Source: JBEKHI01 sp050012355 (GTDB lineage Bacteria > Actinomycetota > Actinomycetes > Streptosporangiales > Streptosporangiaceae). Taken from it: 15,278 nt of DNA. Below, piece after piece: positions 15,012-15,278 of the stretch (position 1 is its first letter; every line of letters starts with the position of its first letter). A program made the translations under genes and the position numbers. The stretch is taken from NCBI GenBank assembly GCA_050012355.1, contig JBEKHI010000187.1, positions 1 to 15,278 of the forward strand, read 5' to 3'. The notes under the pieces were generated by a model. That model worked only from the letters and a program-made list of their open reading frames with translations. It did not search any database and was not told the origin of the DNA.

Positions 15012-15278
15012 TCAGCGTGGTGGTTGTCGGTTAGCGCTATGATCTCGTTCGGCGTGGTTTCCTGCCCAGGCGTTGGTCCAGTCGTGTTCGTGAAGCCAGT
15101 TTTTCCCTCCTCCGGCGACGCCCTGAAGGAGGCGCAGGGTGTCGGTGACGCTGGCTACGTCGAGGTCGGTGTCCTCTGGCTCGGGTTCGTTTTCTTCGGC
15201 AGGATCGGAGTTTTCGTCCTGCTCGTCCTGCGAGGTGGGCCCTGGGTCGGCTTCCCGCACGCGCACTCTGATGGGCTC
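15012..15278 (-). CDS. Unknown acidic protein, C-terminal part only
   Basis: An open frame enters from the right edge and ends at TGA 15012-15014, giving 88 visible codons. The GTG at 15266 is probably not the real start, because the frame stays open to the window end. The visible part has an Asp/Glu/Pro-rich stretch, then a short Trp-containing end (LRLLQGVAGGG, WLHEHDWTNAWAG). I recognise no family. Codons ending in A (GAA, CCA, GGA, GCA, AAA) are more frequent than in the other genes here, which hints at transfer. It points towards the tRNA-Ser gene and could be the border gene of an integrated element. It could also be a chance frame. Confidence 0.4.
   Translation of the reverse strand, partial: EPIRVRVREADPGPTSQDEQDENSDPAEENEPEPEDTDLDVASVTDTLRLLQGVAGGGKNWLHEHDWTNAWAGNHAERDHSANRQPPR

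Overview
The window is GC-rich DNA with strongly GC-biased third codon positions, GTG starts, a SigE-type sigma factor and a tRNA without an encoded CCA. This points to a high-GC actinobacterium, probably filamentous; the sequence does not settle the genus.

Layout. Bases 1-5607 (+) hold the last three genes of a Wadjet/Jet-type SMC defence cassette of the TIGR02677-TIGR02680 kind: the 3' end of a DUF2398 (JetB-like) gene, a complete SMC-like ATPase (JetC) and a Toprim-like DUF3323/DUF2399 protein (JetD). They overlap one another and read as one operon; the first gene (JetA/DUF2397) must lie left of the window. A strong bidirectional hairpin separates the operon from a convergent Tat-exported purple acid phosphatase (5637-7289, -). 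A 187-bp gap leads to a divergent caa3_CtaG-type membrane protein (7477-8463, +). A 380-bp non-coding stretch with several dyads precedes a STAND/Orc1-like AAA ATPase with a C-terminal winged-helix segment (8844-10028, +).

Bases 10094-12128 (-) carry a two-gene unit: a cysteine-rich protein whose C-terminus looks like an expansin/RlpA double-psi beta-barrel, followed 13 bp later by a MauE-type membrane protein with a CxC motif. It is divergent from a SigE-family sigma factor (12359-13057, +) whose 3' end overlaps an AMP-forming acyl-CoA ligase (13042-14658, +). A tRNA-Ser(GCU) gene follows at 14746-14834. Beyond it are a tandem 10-bp repeat and the 3' end of an acidic ORF with A-richer codon use (15012-15278, -), which could be the edge of an integrated element at the tRNA.

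Working together. JetB-C-D are expected to act as a plasmid-restricting SMC complex in which JetD supplies DNA cleavage. The MauE-like/cysteine-rich pair suggests a dedicated thiol-redox maturation unit and is the least familiar part of the window. The phosphatase, CtaG and acyl-CoA ligase look like ordinary chromosomal functions, so the defence operon and perhaps the lone ATPase seem to be accessory genes in a chromosomal setting.
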